DNA from: Bacteroidales bacterium
GTDB lineage: Bacteria; Bacteroidota; Bacteroidia; Bacteroidales; Muribaculaceae
Assembly (NCBI GenBank): GCA_019416425.1
Contig: DXXK01000073.1
Location: 15,416 to 79,415, forward strand
Length of the DNA: 64,000 nucleotides
Direction of reading: 5' to 3'
The first letter of the stretch is position 1, and each line of letters begins with the position of its first letter. Made by a program: the position numbers and the translations under genes. Positions 15,483-24,494 of the stretch are shown here, piece after piece. The notes beneath the pieces are model-generated. The model was not told the DNA's origin, did not search any database, and saw nothing but the letters and a program-made list of their open reading frames with translations.

Positions 15483-17069
15483 TTAGTTTTTGGGGATATA
15501 GACCACGACTTTGGAGCCGACGGTGTAGGCGGCTGTGGGAGTGGGGAGGTCTTTGGCGGCTTTGGGGGTGGTCATGATGATGTAGGACTGGCTGGGATGC
15601 GGGTAGAATGGCTCGCCTTTCTCCACTATGGTGAAGTCATGGTCCAGATAGGCGTCCATGTTCTCCGCACGCTTTATCTGCCATGCCACGACCTCTGCGT
15701 CGGGATGTTGTGCCTCCAGTGCTGCCACACGCTCGCACATAGCGCCGTATCCAATCACCGGATTAGCCACGGGAAGTCCCCATGCGCCGATGAAAACGCC
15801 TAACAGCAGACTGTATGTTATAGCACGGATACCTTTGAACAGGTCATTGCCGAATCTCTTGGCAAACATTCCCGACATGGCGGCGATACCGCCAAGTGTC
15901 AGTACGGCCGCAGCGGCATAGAAGAATGGAGACGCCTGGAAGGACAGCTTTCCGATTACCGCCGCAACAATAAATGCCGGAAGAGCCAGTATGAACACGA
16001 TGGCGATGATTCCCACCATCCAGCGTGTAAGAAGGTCACGGCGGTATTTTTCCACCAGCAACACCGACCCGCCTACAATCAGCGGTATGGCTGGAAGAAG
16101 ATAGATGTCAACCTTGGAGCTGATGCAGGACAGCATGACAAATATTGTCAAAGCTATGACCATCATGTATGAGGCCAATGAATCACGTTTCACAAGCCGT
16201 TTGCGTAGACCCTTCACCAGTACTACTGCCAGCATCAACGACCAGGGCGCGAGACAATACCAGATGGAAATGCCGTAATAGAAGAAAGACCGCTTGTGAT
16301 GGAACGCATCCACCGCCCGGCCAACGGTCTGATGGAACAGAAGGTTGTCCAGATATTCAGTACCTCCGTCGGCATAGACGGCACCGAACCATATGGCGCA
16401 GAGGGCTACGAGTATGCTCCAGGTGCTCCATGTCCAGTAATGGAAGAACCGTTTGATCTGCCTCTGCGTGGCCAGATACACTGCAGTTCCCGCCAGCGGG
16501 AACAGGAAAGCGAGCGGACCCTTGGTGAAGACTCCGAGGAATATCCATATGGGGAACAGCCATCGTTGTGACTGATGATGCAGCGGATCTGTATGCCAAA
16601 TCCAGAATGACCGCAACGCCAGCATGATGAACATGCACATAAGCATATCCATGCGCAGTACCATCACCGCACCGATGAACATGACGCAAGTGGCAAGCAT
16701 CATCGTCGCGATTCCGCGTGTGGCCGTGGACACATACGGCCTGATCCAACGGTCCATCCCCAGGAATATGACGCAAGCCGGAATCAGGGTCATGAGCGAC
16801 AGCAGCATCATGCAATGGCGTCCGGCGATGACGCGACACAGCATAACCCACCACAGGTAAAGCGGCGGTTTGTCGGCGTAGGGCATACCCTGGTTTGTGA
16901 ATGCGAAGAACGTACCGTTGCGCAGGGCCTCGTCGGCGATGCTTAGGTACCGCAGCTCGTTGGAGGGAGTGAAATCACGCAACAGCATGGCCGGAACCAA
17001 AGCGATGAGGTATAGTGCGCAGAAGAACCAGATCCAGTTCTTGGAGTCTTGGCGTATGTTCAGGGTCAT
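15483..17069 (-). CDS. GT39/ArnT-like membrane glycosyltransferase
   Basis: This 528-residue polytopic protein has about 11-12 membrane segments. The first loop carries DFTPSNELRYLSIADEALRN and then the block PYADKPPLYLWW, matching the Asp/Glu-bearing first loop and KPPLYFW motif of ArnT and PMT-type enzymes. These transfer sugars from undecaprenyl- or dolichyl-type lipid carriers to lipid A or protein on the outer face of the inner membrane. The soluble C-terminal part (about 440-528) is the periplasmic domain. The actual sugar and acceptor are unknown. It is alone, downstream of the tRNA terminator. Confidence 0.83.
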   Translation of the reverse strand: MTLNIRQDSKNWIWFFCALYLIALVPAMLLRDFTPSNELRYLSIADEALRNGTFFAFTNQGMPYADKPPLYLWWVMLCRVIAGRHCMMLLSLMTLIPACVIFLGMDRWIRPYVSTATRGIATMMLATCVMFIGAVMVLRMDMLMCMFIMLALRSFWIWHTDPLHHQSQRWLFPIWIFLGVFTKGPLAFLFPLAGTAVYLATQRQIKRFFHYWTWSTWSILVALCAIWFGAVYADGGTEYLDNLLFHQTVGRAVDAFHHKRSFFYYGISIWYCLAPWSLMLAVVLVKGLRKRLVKRDSLASYMMVIALTIFVMLSCISSKVDIYLLPAIPLIVGGSVLLVEKYRRDLLTRWMVGIIAIVFILALPAFIVAAVIGKLSFQASPFFYAAAAVLTLGGIAAMSGMFAKRFGNDLFKGIRAITYSLLLGVFIGAWGLPVANPVIGYGAMCERVAALEAQHPDAEVVAWQIKRAENMDAYLDHDFTIVEKGEPFYPHPSQSYIIMTTPKAAKDLPTPTAAYTVGSKVVVYIPKN

Positions 17070-17107
17070 ATTCGGAGACTGTTAAGTGTCACTTGAGTAT
17101 AAAAGAA

Positions 17108-17134
17108 AACCCGGGTTGCAGCACAACTCGGGTT
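17108..17134 (-). terminator. Terminator of the tRNA-Gly/tRNA-Leu transcript
   Basis: On the minus strand AACCCGAGTTG and CAACCCGGGTT form an 11-bp stem (one G-T pair) with a 5-base loop, followed by TTCTTTT. It starts three bases after the encoded CCA of tRNA-Leu. Confidence 0.88.
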
Positions 17135-17136
17135 CC

Positions 17137-17223
17137 TGGTGTCCGGGATGAGACTCGAACTCACACGGCCAAACGGCCACTACCCCCTCAAAGTAGCGCG
17201 TCTACCAATTCCGCCACCTGGAC
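17137..17223 (-). tRNA. tRNA-Leu (anticodon GAG)
   Basis: The 87-base gene begins GTCCAGG and ends CCCGGAC-A-CCA with CCA encoded. The anticodon arm reads CTACT-TTGAGGG-GGTAG, giving anticodon GAG. A long variable arm (GTGGCCGTTTGGCCGT) marks it as class II, as expected for leucine. The TTCGAGT T-loop is intact. There is one A-C mismatch in the acceptor stem (fifth pair). Confidence 0.93.
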
Positions 17224-17271
17224 TTTCAATATAAAACCGCTTTGATGGAAGCGGTTCTACATGAGGGTTAT

Positions 17272-17347
<76 letters not shown>

Positions 17348-17380
17348 AGTTGTCATTCGGTGTTCTTCCGAATTGCGATG

Positions 17381-17412
17381 CAAAGTTAGCGCTTTTTTCT
17401 GAATCCACCAAA
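17381..17412 (-). promoter_or_regulatory. Promoter of the tRNA transcript
   Basis: On the minus strand TTTG (17409-17412) is followed after 20 bases by TAACTTTG (17381-17388), a perfect Bacteroidetes promoter, about 33 bases before the mature 5' end of tRNA-Gly. Confidence 0.88.
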
Positions 17413-17525
17413 TCTTTGGCCAAGAAAATATCAAAAAAATAAAAAATCTTTAATCGTGTAGCGGGTCATAATCATAACAACCAGATAAAAAATATTGATA
17501 CACTGATTGTTGGATACTGTTAATA

Positions 17526-17559
17526 GAAAAGAGGCCACGTCCGGTGGACGCAGCCTCTT
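17526..17559 (-). terminator. Terminator of the lipoprotein/TonB-receptor operon
   Basis: On the minus strand AAGAGGC and inner CGTCC pair with GGACG and GCCTCTT around ACC, with two wobble pairs, followed by TTTTC. It lies 20 bases after the lipoprotein stop. Confidence 0.8.
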
Positions 17560-17578
17560 CCATTAATATTATCTGCAA

Positions 17579-19606
17579 TCAATCTTCCTCCAGGGGCCAC
17601 TCGAAGGAGACGATTTCGAACTTCTTGTTGGCAACGCATTTGAAGACGCACTTGCCGGGGAGGGTCTTGTCGCCGTCATAGCCCGAGAAATTGATGGTAA
17701 CCGTAGGCTCAAGCTCGCCGATGGGCGCCATGTCGGGATAGAGTACGGCAAGCGCGCCGGGACCTACCTCGTCGGTGAAGTGCTTCTCCATCGTCTCCAC
17801 CACCTGCTCGTCGGTCATGTCCTTATAGTACTCGGGGAACTGCTCGCGGGCCTTGGAGGCGCGGAAGTCGAAGTTGCCCTGGTAGGCGCTTGCACCGGTG
17901 TAGTAGTCGTTGTTGCCGTAGCTGGAGATGAACTTGGAGCCGTCGGGCACATTGTCCTTGACCCAGTCGACGCAAGCCTGGAAGAACCATGTGCTGAGAG
18001 GCTGGTTGCGTCCGGCGGGCAGAGTCAGCTCAACCGACGGATCAAGCTGCCATACGCCGTCGCGGCGAACGAACTGCGAGGTGACGGTTTCGACACCGGC
18101 CGAGGTGATGGTGTCAACCCAGTCTGTTCCGTTATAGGTGTACTGCGTGCAGGCCACGGAGGTGACGCGCGACGCATAGTAACGGTAAACGACGAATACC
18201 TGTGTGTCGGCCGTAGCGTAAGGATACTTCTGACGGAGCATGATGGGCAGGAACTGTGCAGGCTGCTCGCCGCTCAGGTTGTTGTAGGATCCCTCGCCCA
18301 TGGCGGCATAGTCCGCGGGCTGCAGGACACAGATGTCATCGGTGACAGGATTCCACTTCGATCCATTGTACTTATAGACTGCATATACGCCGGTTGCCGG
18401 GATGGAGACGACACGCTGCGGGCCCTTGGCCGCGGACTTGACGTCAACCACGATGAAGTTGGCGTTGACTGTCTCGCCCGATGTGGAGGTCTGAGTGAAG
18501 TAACCGGTCATGGTGTACTTGCTGCCGTCCTGCAGCTGGGCCTTGAGCTCGTCCGATGCATAGTAGACACTGCCGCGGGCCGCGGTGGTGCCGTCAAACA
18601 CCACATTGACATAGTTGCCGGAGACGGTGATGGTACCGGTCATCGTGCCGTAGACGGCTGTGACGGGATCGGCGTTGCCGTTTGCGGCAACCAGATAGTC
18701 GGCGGTCAGCTCGACCGGTGTAGGATATGTGTACTTGCTGTCGGAACCCATGGGGGAGATGGCGGCGCTGCTGTAATCGATCTGCAGGCAGTTCTTATAG
18801 CTTCCCACGGTGCCCTTCAGGTTGACCAGCTGGCCTACGGAGTAAGTGCCGGCAACATAGTCGGAACCGTAAACCAGAATCGAGCCACCGTTGTCGGTCA
18901 GGATGAAGCCACGGGTGCAGGTGGCTGTGACGATACCGTTGACCTCCACTTCCGTTCCCTGGGTCAGGCTGTTGCTGATCACCGAGCTGTATTCGAACTT
19001 GGAGTCGAAGTTGGGGTCGACGTCTGACTGGTTGTAGGAAACCAGTACGTAGTCGCCATTCTGGGCGTCTTCGAACTCACCGCTGAGGATCGAGGAGAGA
19101 TATGCGGATGCGGGGTAGGAGGGAGCGAACGATGTGGCGTAATCCTCGTCGGAGCCGTAGGCCTCCTGGTAGTCGCTCTCCGAGACGGTGTACGACTTGG
19201 CGGCGTTGATGCCTGTAAGAGTTTCCGGAAGGTCCTGGCCGATCTGGTTGTAGGTCAGGTTGATTGCTGATCCGTTGGACAGTCCGTAGTAGGCGAACAG
19301 GGAGTCCTTCAGCAGATTGGGAATGTACTCCGCTGCGGGAACCTTGTTGGTGAAATAATGCTGGGTCTTGACGGCGGCAAGTTCGTCGCTGACACCCTGT
19401 CTTGTAGCCAACGCCTTGTTGAAACGGTTGTCGGCCGCACGTGCGTAGTCTTCGGCTGTCAGGGCGTAGCTGACAGTCTCTACCTGACTGTTGTCAGCGC
19501 CTCCCTCGAAACCGTCCAGCTGGTTGTTCCAGGTGTTCTCGCCGCACGATGCCAGCATTGCCGCCATCGTGGCTGCCGCCATATATTTGCTTATATTGGT
19601 TTTCAT
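17579..19606 (-). CDS. Surface lipoprotein with OB-fold-like domains, TonB-receptor partner
   Basis: The 675-residue protein begins with a signal peptide ending in the lipobox LASC (Cys21), so it should be lipidated and, in this phylum, often surface-exposed. Residues about 215-290 (EVEVNGIVTATCTRGFILTDN to VGQLVNLKGTVGSY) look like an OB-fold domain of the kind found in Bacteroidetes DUF5689-type proteins. A second beta-rich unit (about 300-390) resembles it. The C-terminal third is rich in Tyr/Trp and ends EWPLEED. It lies 12 bp after the TonB receptor gene and shares its terminator, so the two probably form one uptake or capture complex. The ligand is unknown; it is not a typical SusD. Confidence 0.65.
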   Translation of the reverse strand: MKTNISKYMAAATMAAMLASCGENTWNNQLDGFEGGADNSQVETVSYALTAEDYARAADNRFNKALATRQGVSDELAAVKTQHYFTNKVPAAEYIPNLLKDSLFAYYGLSNGSAINLTYNQIGQDLPETLTGINAAKSYTVSESDYQEAYGSDEDYATSFAPSYPASAYLSSILSGEFEDAQNGDYVLVSYNQSDVDPNFDSKFEYSSVISNSLTQGTEVEVNGIVTATCTRGFILTDNGGSILVYGSDYVAGTYSVGQLVNLKGTVGSYKNCLQIDYSSAAISPMGSDSKYTYPTPVELTADYLVAANGNADPVTAVYGTMTGTITVSGNYVNVVFDGTTAARGSVYYASDELKAQLQDGSKYTMTGYFTQTSTSGETVNANFIVVDVKSAAKGPQRVVSIPATGVYAVYKYNGSKWNPVTDDICVLQPADYAAMGEGSYNNLSGEQPAQFLPIMLRQKYPYATADTQVFVVYRYYASRVTSVACTQYTYNGTDWVDTITSAGVETVTSQFVRRDGVWQLDPSVELTLPAGRNQPLSTWFFQACVDWVKDNVPDGSKFISSYGNNDYYTGASAYQGNFDFRASKAREQFPEYYKDMTDEQVVETMEKHFTDEVGPGALAVLYPDMAPIGELEPTVTINFSGYDGDKTLPGKCVFKCVANKKFEIVSFEWPLEED

Positions 19607-19618
19607 ATTGACAGTTCC

Positions 19619-22360
19619 TTAGAAATTGATTTTAAGTTTGATGCTGAAGGTACGGCCGAAGGAATAGAACACGCGGTAGGCGTTGTTCCAGGCTCCATCC
19701 TCGCTCGACGAGGTGTAGGCGTCCTTGACGTAGTAGTTGTTGAACAGATTGTTCACGTTACCGATCAGAGTGGCGTTGAGCTTGCCGATCTGGAAGTTGT
19801 AGCTTGCGTTCAGGTCCAGCTCGTTACCGAAGGGTATGCGCCAGGGCTTGCCCACGTTCACCACCTTGTTGGCGTCGTAGGACGACGAGGAGATCTCATA
19901 GTCGGAGTAGTTGTTGGCCGAGCATACCCAGTCGGCTCCGATGCGGAATCCCTTGAAGGGACGGAATGTGACGCCCAGATAGCCTGTGGTCTGTGCCGAG
20001 CCGCCGATCTTGCGGTTCTTCTGCATCACGGTTGCCTTGGCGTGGTCCTCGGCCAGGATGCCGGAGGCCAGAGTGCCTCGCAGGTCGGAGATGGGCTGAC
20101 CCTGGTCGTTGTAGAAGTAACCCGTCGGGTTGGAATCCCACTGCCAGTCGCCGATGGATACCATACCCTCGAACTGCAGCCAGCGCAGGGGAATCCAGGT
20201 GAAGTTCACCTCGGCACCCATGTGTCGGGCGTTAACGCCGTCGAGGGCGAGCGAGAAGTACTGACCGGCGTTGGGTCCGGTAGTGATCTCGCCGGAACGT
20301 ACGGTGGAACGGTCGCACTTGTCCATCCACTTGGTCCAGTACAGGTTCACTGCCAGCGAGAAGGGACGCGAATGGTAGCCGTAACCCAGCTCGATGCTGC
20401 CGATCTTGGAGTTCTTGGCCTCGGGATTAACGGTGTTGCTGGTAGCCGACGACAGGAATACGCCGTAGGAGAAGAAGGGTGCGCGTGAAATGAAGCCACC
20501 GTTCACGAATACGTTGTTGTGCTCGTTGATGTTGTAGTTCACACCGGCCTTGATCGTACCGCCCCAGAAGTTCTGTGTATCCGAACGCTCATGCTCCTTG
20601 TCATAGTAGAAGTGGTCGCGGCGCCAGTAGCTGGTGTTGTTGAGCGTACCGGCCAGGATGGCGGTGAGACGATTGTCCAGGCCTGTATACTCGGCCTGTG
20701 CGAAGATGCCTTCCTGAACGGTATATCCGTCGTAGTCGCGGTATACAACGTCGCCTACGCCTAAGTGCTCGTACTTCCAGTCGGGATTGGCGGCTGCGGC
20801 GTTGTTCTGCGGACGTACGTTCTTGCGGCTCTCGAAGTTCATGTAGTACTCTCCGTCGTACAGGTCGACGATCTTGTTGTTGTGGTGGCCTACATAGTAG
20901 CGCAGGTCGATACCTCCGGTGAACGTAAGTGTCTTGGGGATGAACTCGTTCTTGTAGGTGGACATCAGGCCATACCATTCATGGTCGTTGTTGGACGACG
21001 ACATCACCATGTTCGAACCGGTGGTCGATGCCGCGTTCATCTCCTGGATGGCTGCATAGTCGAACGTGCCGTCCTGGCAACGGAACAGTGTGGAGAGCAC
21101 GCCCTGGCTTGCTCCGTACCAGGAGGAGTTGCTCAGCGAGGTGCCGTTGTATGAGCCGTGACCCTGTCCGCTATAGCCGCCGCCGCGCGAGAAGGATACA
21201 TAAGCCACCGAAGACAGGCTGGACTTATAGTCGATCTGCCAGATGTGGTTCAGCGAGATCTGGGGCTTGTGGTAGAAGTTGTAGTTGGAGTTGCGGAACT
21301 GTCCGTGACGGTCGTAACCAACGGTAGGGTTATACTTGTAGGGGCTCTTGCCATCCATGTAGTTGCGGACGTTCTGCCAGCCCTCGATTGTCAGACCGTT
21401 CTGGTTGGAGCGCTGGTAGTGGCTCTGCGGGGCACCGAAGGCAGTCAGCGACAGCTGGTTTTTCTCACCGATTTTCTTGGAGACGTTTACGAAGTAGTTG
21501 TAGGCGTTGTAGTTGGTGCCCTCGACGTATCCGTCACCCCACTTGCGCGAGCCAAGGACGGTGATGGCCCATCCGTTCTTCATCAGGCCGGTGGAGACCG
21601 TGAAGCCGTAGGTGTTCATCATATCGTTACCGATACCGTACCAGGCGCGGCCTCCGCGCTTGGCGTCGATGCCCTTGGTGGTGATGTTGATGGTACCGCC
21701 CACGGAGGGTGCGGAAACGATGGCCGCGCCGAGACCGCGCTGAGTCTGCATGCTGCTGGTCACGTCCGACAGTCCGGCCCAGTTGCTCCAGTATACGCCG
21801 CCCCATTCCATATCGTTGATGGGCACACCGTTGATCAGAACGGCAACGTTCTCGGACTTGAAGCCGCGCATGTTGATCTTGGCGTCACCGAAGCCGCCGC
21901 CGTCGGGGGTCGCCCATACGCCGGGAGTGGTCTTCAGAACCTCGGGGAATTCCTGGTTGCCGAGTTTTGCCTCGATTGTAAGCGCATCGACCTGCGACAG
22001 CGCCACGGGGGTCTTGCGTGTGCGGGCCACGGACTGAGTGATCACCACGTCCTGGAGAGTCTTGGAGTCTGTTTCCAGAGTCACCTCGCCCATGTCCTTG
22101 CGGGCGGCTACGTCCAGGGGTTTGCAGCCCACGTAGGTGATGCGGAGTTCCTTGGTGTTGTCGGGTACCGTGAGACGGAAGTAGCCCTCGGCATCCGTAT
22201 TGGTTCCGGTTTTGGTTCCGGGGATCATTACCACGGCGCCGATGCAGGGCTCGCCCTGCTCGTCCAGCACCTGTCCGCGGCATACCACATCGGCCGCAGC
22301 GTTCATCGTGAACACCGAGGTCAGTGCGACAGTCGCTCCCAAGAGATTTAGTCTCTTCAT
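19619..22360 (-). CDS. TonB-dependent outer-membrane receptor (SusC-like)
   Basis: At 913 residues it has a signal peptide (about 1-23), a carboxypeptidase-regulatory-like domain (GQVLDEQGEPCIGAVVMI, about 29-100), a plug domain (VDALTIEAKLGNQEFPEVL, MRGFKSENVAVLINGVP, about 115-240) and a long beta-barrel ending in an aromatic residue (FSIKLKINF). The final Phe is typical of outer-membrane barrels. It imports a ligand into the periplasm with TonB energy, working with the downstream lipoprotein. The leader upstream is long (about 200 bases from the -7 box at 22560). It lacks the extra N-terminal DUF4880/STN region. Confidence 0.92.
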   Translation of the reverse strand: MKRLNLLGATVALTSVFTMNAAADVVCRGQVLDEQGEPCIGAVVMIPGTKTGTNTDAEGYFRLTVPDNTKELRITYVGCKPLDVAARKDMGEVTLETDSKTLQDVVITQSVARTRKTPVALSQVDALTIEAKLGNQEFPEVLKTTPGVWATPDGGGFGDAKINMRGFKSENVAVLINGVPINDMEWGGVYWSNWAGLSDVTSSMQTQRGLGAAIVSAPSVGGTINITTKGIDAKRGGRAWYGIGNDMMNTYGFTVSTGLMKNGWAITVLGSRKWGDGYVEGTNYNAYNYFVNVSKKIGEKNQLSLTAFGAPQSHYQRSNQNGLTIEGWQNVRNYMDGKSPYKYNPTVGYDRHGQFRNSNYNFYHKPQISLNHIWQIDYKSSLSSVAYVSFSRGGGYSGQGHGSYNGTSLSNSSWYGASQGVLSTLFRCQDGTFDYAAIQEMNAASTTGSNMVMSSSNNDHEWYGLMSTYKNEFIPKTLTFTGGIDLRYYVGHHNNKIVDLYDGEYYMNFESRKNVRPQNNAAAANPDWKYEHLGVGDVVYRDYDGYTVQEGIFAQAEYTGLDNRLTAILAGTLNNTSYWRRDHFYYDKEHERSDTQNFWGGTIKAGVNYNINEHNNVFVNGGFISRAPFFSYGVFLSSATSNTVNPEAKNSKIGSIELGYGYHSRPFSLAVNLYWTKWMDKCDRSTVRSGEITTGPNAGQYFSLALDGVNARHMGAEVNFTWIPLRWLQFEGMVSIGDWQWDSNPTGYFYNDQGQPISDLRGTLASGILAEDHAKATVMQKNRKIGGSAQTTGYLGVTFRPFKGFRIGADWVCSANNYSDYEISSSSYDANKVVNVGKPWRIPFGNELDLNASYNFQIGKLNATLIGNVNNLFNNYYVKDAYTSSSEDGAWNNAYRVFYSFGRTFSIKLKINF

Positions 22361-22559
22361 AATGATTGGGTTTAAGTTGTTATTTGTATTTGTGTTTAGT
22401 TATCGTTTTTGTGTGTCTGTCATTGCCCTTCGGGGTGTGTTTTTATTGTTGTCACATGTATGAATGCATATGGTAAGTATAAGCCATTCTGCATGATATG
22501 ATCAAGCTGTCCTGCCTTCCGGAACCGCTTGACATCTACAGACGGGCCTATTCAATATG

Positions 22560-22567
22560 CAAAGGTA
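22560..22567 (-). promoter_or_regulatory. -7 box for the TonB-receptor operon
   Basis: On the minus strand TACCTTTG fits TAnnTTTG. No clear -33 TTTG is at the right distance. It would leave a leader of about 190 bases (22361-22553), in which I see no strong fold; the leader may still matter for regulation. Confidence 0.45.
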
Positions 22568-22610
22568 ACATTTTTTAAGGATTTTTACACTATCCAATCC
22601 GATTTTTAAC

Positions 22611-22647
22611 AAAAAAGATACATCCACCACTGTTTGTGATGGATGTA
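22611..22647 (-). terminator. Terminator after the 22686 membrane gene
   Basis: TACATCCA and TGGATGTA (22619-22626, 22640-22647) pair with an extra CAC/GTG inside. On the minus strand the hairpin is followed by TCTTTTTTG. Confidence 0.75.
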
Positions 22648-22685
22648 GAGATTTTATATTAAGGTATGTACGCTAAATATTTCTG

Positions 22686-23336
22686 TTATTTTTCCGACCA
22701 CTCGTTACGGCCGGTTTTCTCATAGGCTTTGCCTTGTCCGTCGCGCCATTCTCCATCTAAGCCTCGGGTCAGTTTCTTGGATGATGAGAAGAACCCCCCA
22801 TCCGAAACCTTCACGCTGTCTCCGACGCCACCGAAACAGAGGCCAAGAATCAAGAGCGCCAGGCCGATACACAGGACTATTACTCCGATATAGAAGAGAC
22901 CGACACCAACAATTGCCAAGGTGAAGATTAGCAGAAGACTATAGACTGCTTCACTCATTGAAGCCCTTAGTGTCAATCCTTTACGTTTCCGGATACAATA
23001 GAAAACCGGGAAATATAACGCAAATCCCAATAACTCTGAAACAATGATTACTCGTTCATCAGACAGGAGTGCCGTACCTGAATTATAATCAACCAATTTG
23101 ATTAGATGGCAAAGACCCATGATAAAACCGATTGCTACGAACATACAGGCTACAAGCAGCAGACCATAGAGGATAAACTTATTCAAGCGCTTAGCAGGAA
23201 TTGTTTCACATCTGGCGATGGAATTGAAAATACCGGCTAATGACTTCGGGGAAAATAAGAATAGGATTACGAATAACATTAGCGGTAATCCAATAAACAG
23301 GCCAAGTAGCGCTGGTACAATAGTATTTGATTCCAT
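22686..23336 (-). CDS. Hypothetical polytopic membrane protein
   Basis: This 216-residue protein has about five hydrophobic segments: residues 6-29, about 53-74, about 98-115, and two near 133-168. A soluble C-terminal tail (about 175-216) contains GLDGEWRDGQGKAYEKTG, which resembles a short WG- or DUF-type envelope motif but is not recognised. It is monocistronic, with a perfect promoter (23354-23385) only about a dozen bases upstream of the start and a terminator downstream. Its composition is somewhat more AT-rich than its neighbours. Function unknown. Confidence 0.7.
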   Translation of the reverse strand: MESNTIVPALLGLFIGLPLMLFVILFLFSPKSLAGIFNSIARCETIPAKRLNKFILYGLLLVACMFVAIGFIMGLCHLIKLVDYNSGTALLSDERVIIVSELLGFALYFPVFYCIRKRKGLTLRASMSEAVYSLLLIFTLAIVGVGLFYIGVIVLCIGLALLILGLCFGGVGDSVKVSDGGFFSSSKKLTRGLDGEWRDGQGKAYEKTGRNEWSEK

Positions 23337-23353
23337 TGTGATTTAATTTTTTG

Positions 23354-23385
23354 CAAAAATAAAGATTATTTATTTCTTTTCCAAA
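23354..23385 (-). promoter_or_regulatory. Promoter of the 22686-23336 gene
   Basis: On the minus strand TTTG (23382-23385), 20 bases, then TATTTTTG (23354-23361). The match is exact and predicts a very short leader. Confidence 0.82.
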
Positions 23386-23482
23386 TAGGATGTTATAATC
23401 TGCAAATTACTGTTTATTGGAAACAGAAACAATACGTTTAAAATATGATTGAAAAGTCGCGGGATGTCCCTCAGATCATAGT

Positions 23483-24457
23483 TCAATTGCGGGAATTGAA
23501 GATCCATGCTTCTGGGAAGGCGGTACGGAGCGCCGTGGATTTCAGTTCCCGGACCAACGGGGCCTTGTCCTGCGAGCTGAATGCCGATATGCGGTACAGG
23601 TTGCGCGAGGGGAGGGCCGTCAGACGGTAACCTTTGTCGGAATTCATGCTGATGAACAGGTCGGCATCCTTCTGCGTGTGAAAGGCTCCCACAATGATGT
23701 GCCACCGGTCGGATGCCGACGGCTGTACAGGAACAGCTTTATCAGAAACTGCAGGCTCCTGGACAGGCCTTGCTACAGGTTCCGGAGTCGCCACTTTCGA
23801 TACCGCCTGGGTGATGGCCTTGACAGGTATCACCGATGCCTGGTCCTCGTGAAGGTCACGGCCGAAAGGAATTATGGCCGCCAATGCCAAAACTGCTACA
23901 ATCAGGAACGAAGCCGCCATGCGGGCGAACATCTTGTTGACCGGGATGTAATAGTTGCGTACCGTGTCGAAATGCCTGTGTGTGGACTTGACCGGATTGT
24001 CAATCTTAGCGACCTGAACCGTTTCCTCAACGGCAGGCTGGCTGATGCGGGTACGCGCCTCACCGAAGCCCAATGCCGCCGCGGCACGCTCCGGAGTGGT
24101 CATAGGCTCGAACGAGATGTTCTGCTCCGCATCCATTCTCAGCTTGCCCAGACGGCCTATTGTAACCTCGCCATCCATGGCCAGGGCATCGCGCAGATTC
24201 GATATCGACGTACGCACCATCTCTCGGCCCTCGGCAAACGATACCCGCGCGCGGCGAGCGAAGCTCGTGGCCAGCATGCCGTCGTCATGGCTCAAGGCGG
24301 GATTGAAGCGGATCTCGCACGTCATCGGACTCATGACTCCAGTCTCAGGATTCTCCAACGCCCTGTGGTACACGTTGATAAATGCACCACATCCCGGCAC
24401 GACAACGCAGTCATGCCGAAGCAGGAGATATTCGATATGTAGGGTCAGTCTATCCAT
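23483..24457 (-). CDS. HU-like (CCDC81-type) and SPOR-domain membrane protein
   Basis: The 324-residue protein starts MDRLTLHIEYLLLRHDCVVV. The N-terminal part (about 1-130) matches the paired HU-CCDC81 domains seen in Bacteroidetes. It is followed by one membrane segment (about 185-205, ASFLIVAVLALAAIIPF) and a C-terminal SPOR domain (about 250-324, from RWHIIVGAFHTQKDAD). SPOR domains bind denuded peptidoglycan at division sites; the HU-like domains face the cytoplasm. It may link a cytoplasmic or nucleoid partner to septal wall, though that role is inferred. ATG 24457 is chosen over the in-frame TTG 24469, which lies inside the -7 box. Confidence 0.82.
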   Translation of the reverse strand: MDRLTLHIEYLLLRHDCVVVPGCGAFINVYHRALENPETGVMSPMTCEIRFNPALSHDDGMLATSFARRARVSFAEGREMVRTSISNLRDALAMDGEVTIGRLGKLRMDAEQNISFEPMTTPERAAAALGFGEARTRISQPAVEETVQVAKIDNPVKSTHRHFDTVRNYYIPVNKMFARMAASFLIVAVLALAAIIPFGRDLHEDQASVIPVKAITQAVSKVATPEPVARPVQEPAVSDKAVPVQPSASDRWHIIVGAFHTQKDADLFISMNSDKGYRLTALPSRNLYRISAFSSQDKAPLVRELKSTALRTAFPEAWIFNSRN

Positions 24458-24466
24458 TTCGGGGTG

Positions 24467-24474
24467 CAAAGTTA
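24467..24474 (-). promoter_or_regulatory. -7 box of the HU-SPOR gene
   Basis: On the minus strand TAACTTTG, a perfect -7 box ending only ten bases before the ATG, so the mRNA would be nearly leaderless. The -33 region is weak. Confidence 0.5.
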
Positions 24475-24494
24475 GTCAAAAATCTTGAAAACTT

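Noticed and set aside
17780..19027. 415-codon plus-strand frame opposite the lipoprotein gene
   Set aside because: It is a shadow frame in GC-rich DNA; the opposite strand has a signal peptide, lipobox and operon context.
21158..22351. 397-codon plus-strand frame opposite the TonB receptor
   Set aside because: The receptor frame shows all expected domains; the antisense translation is low in structure and has no start context.
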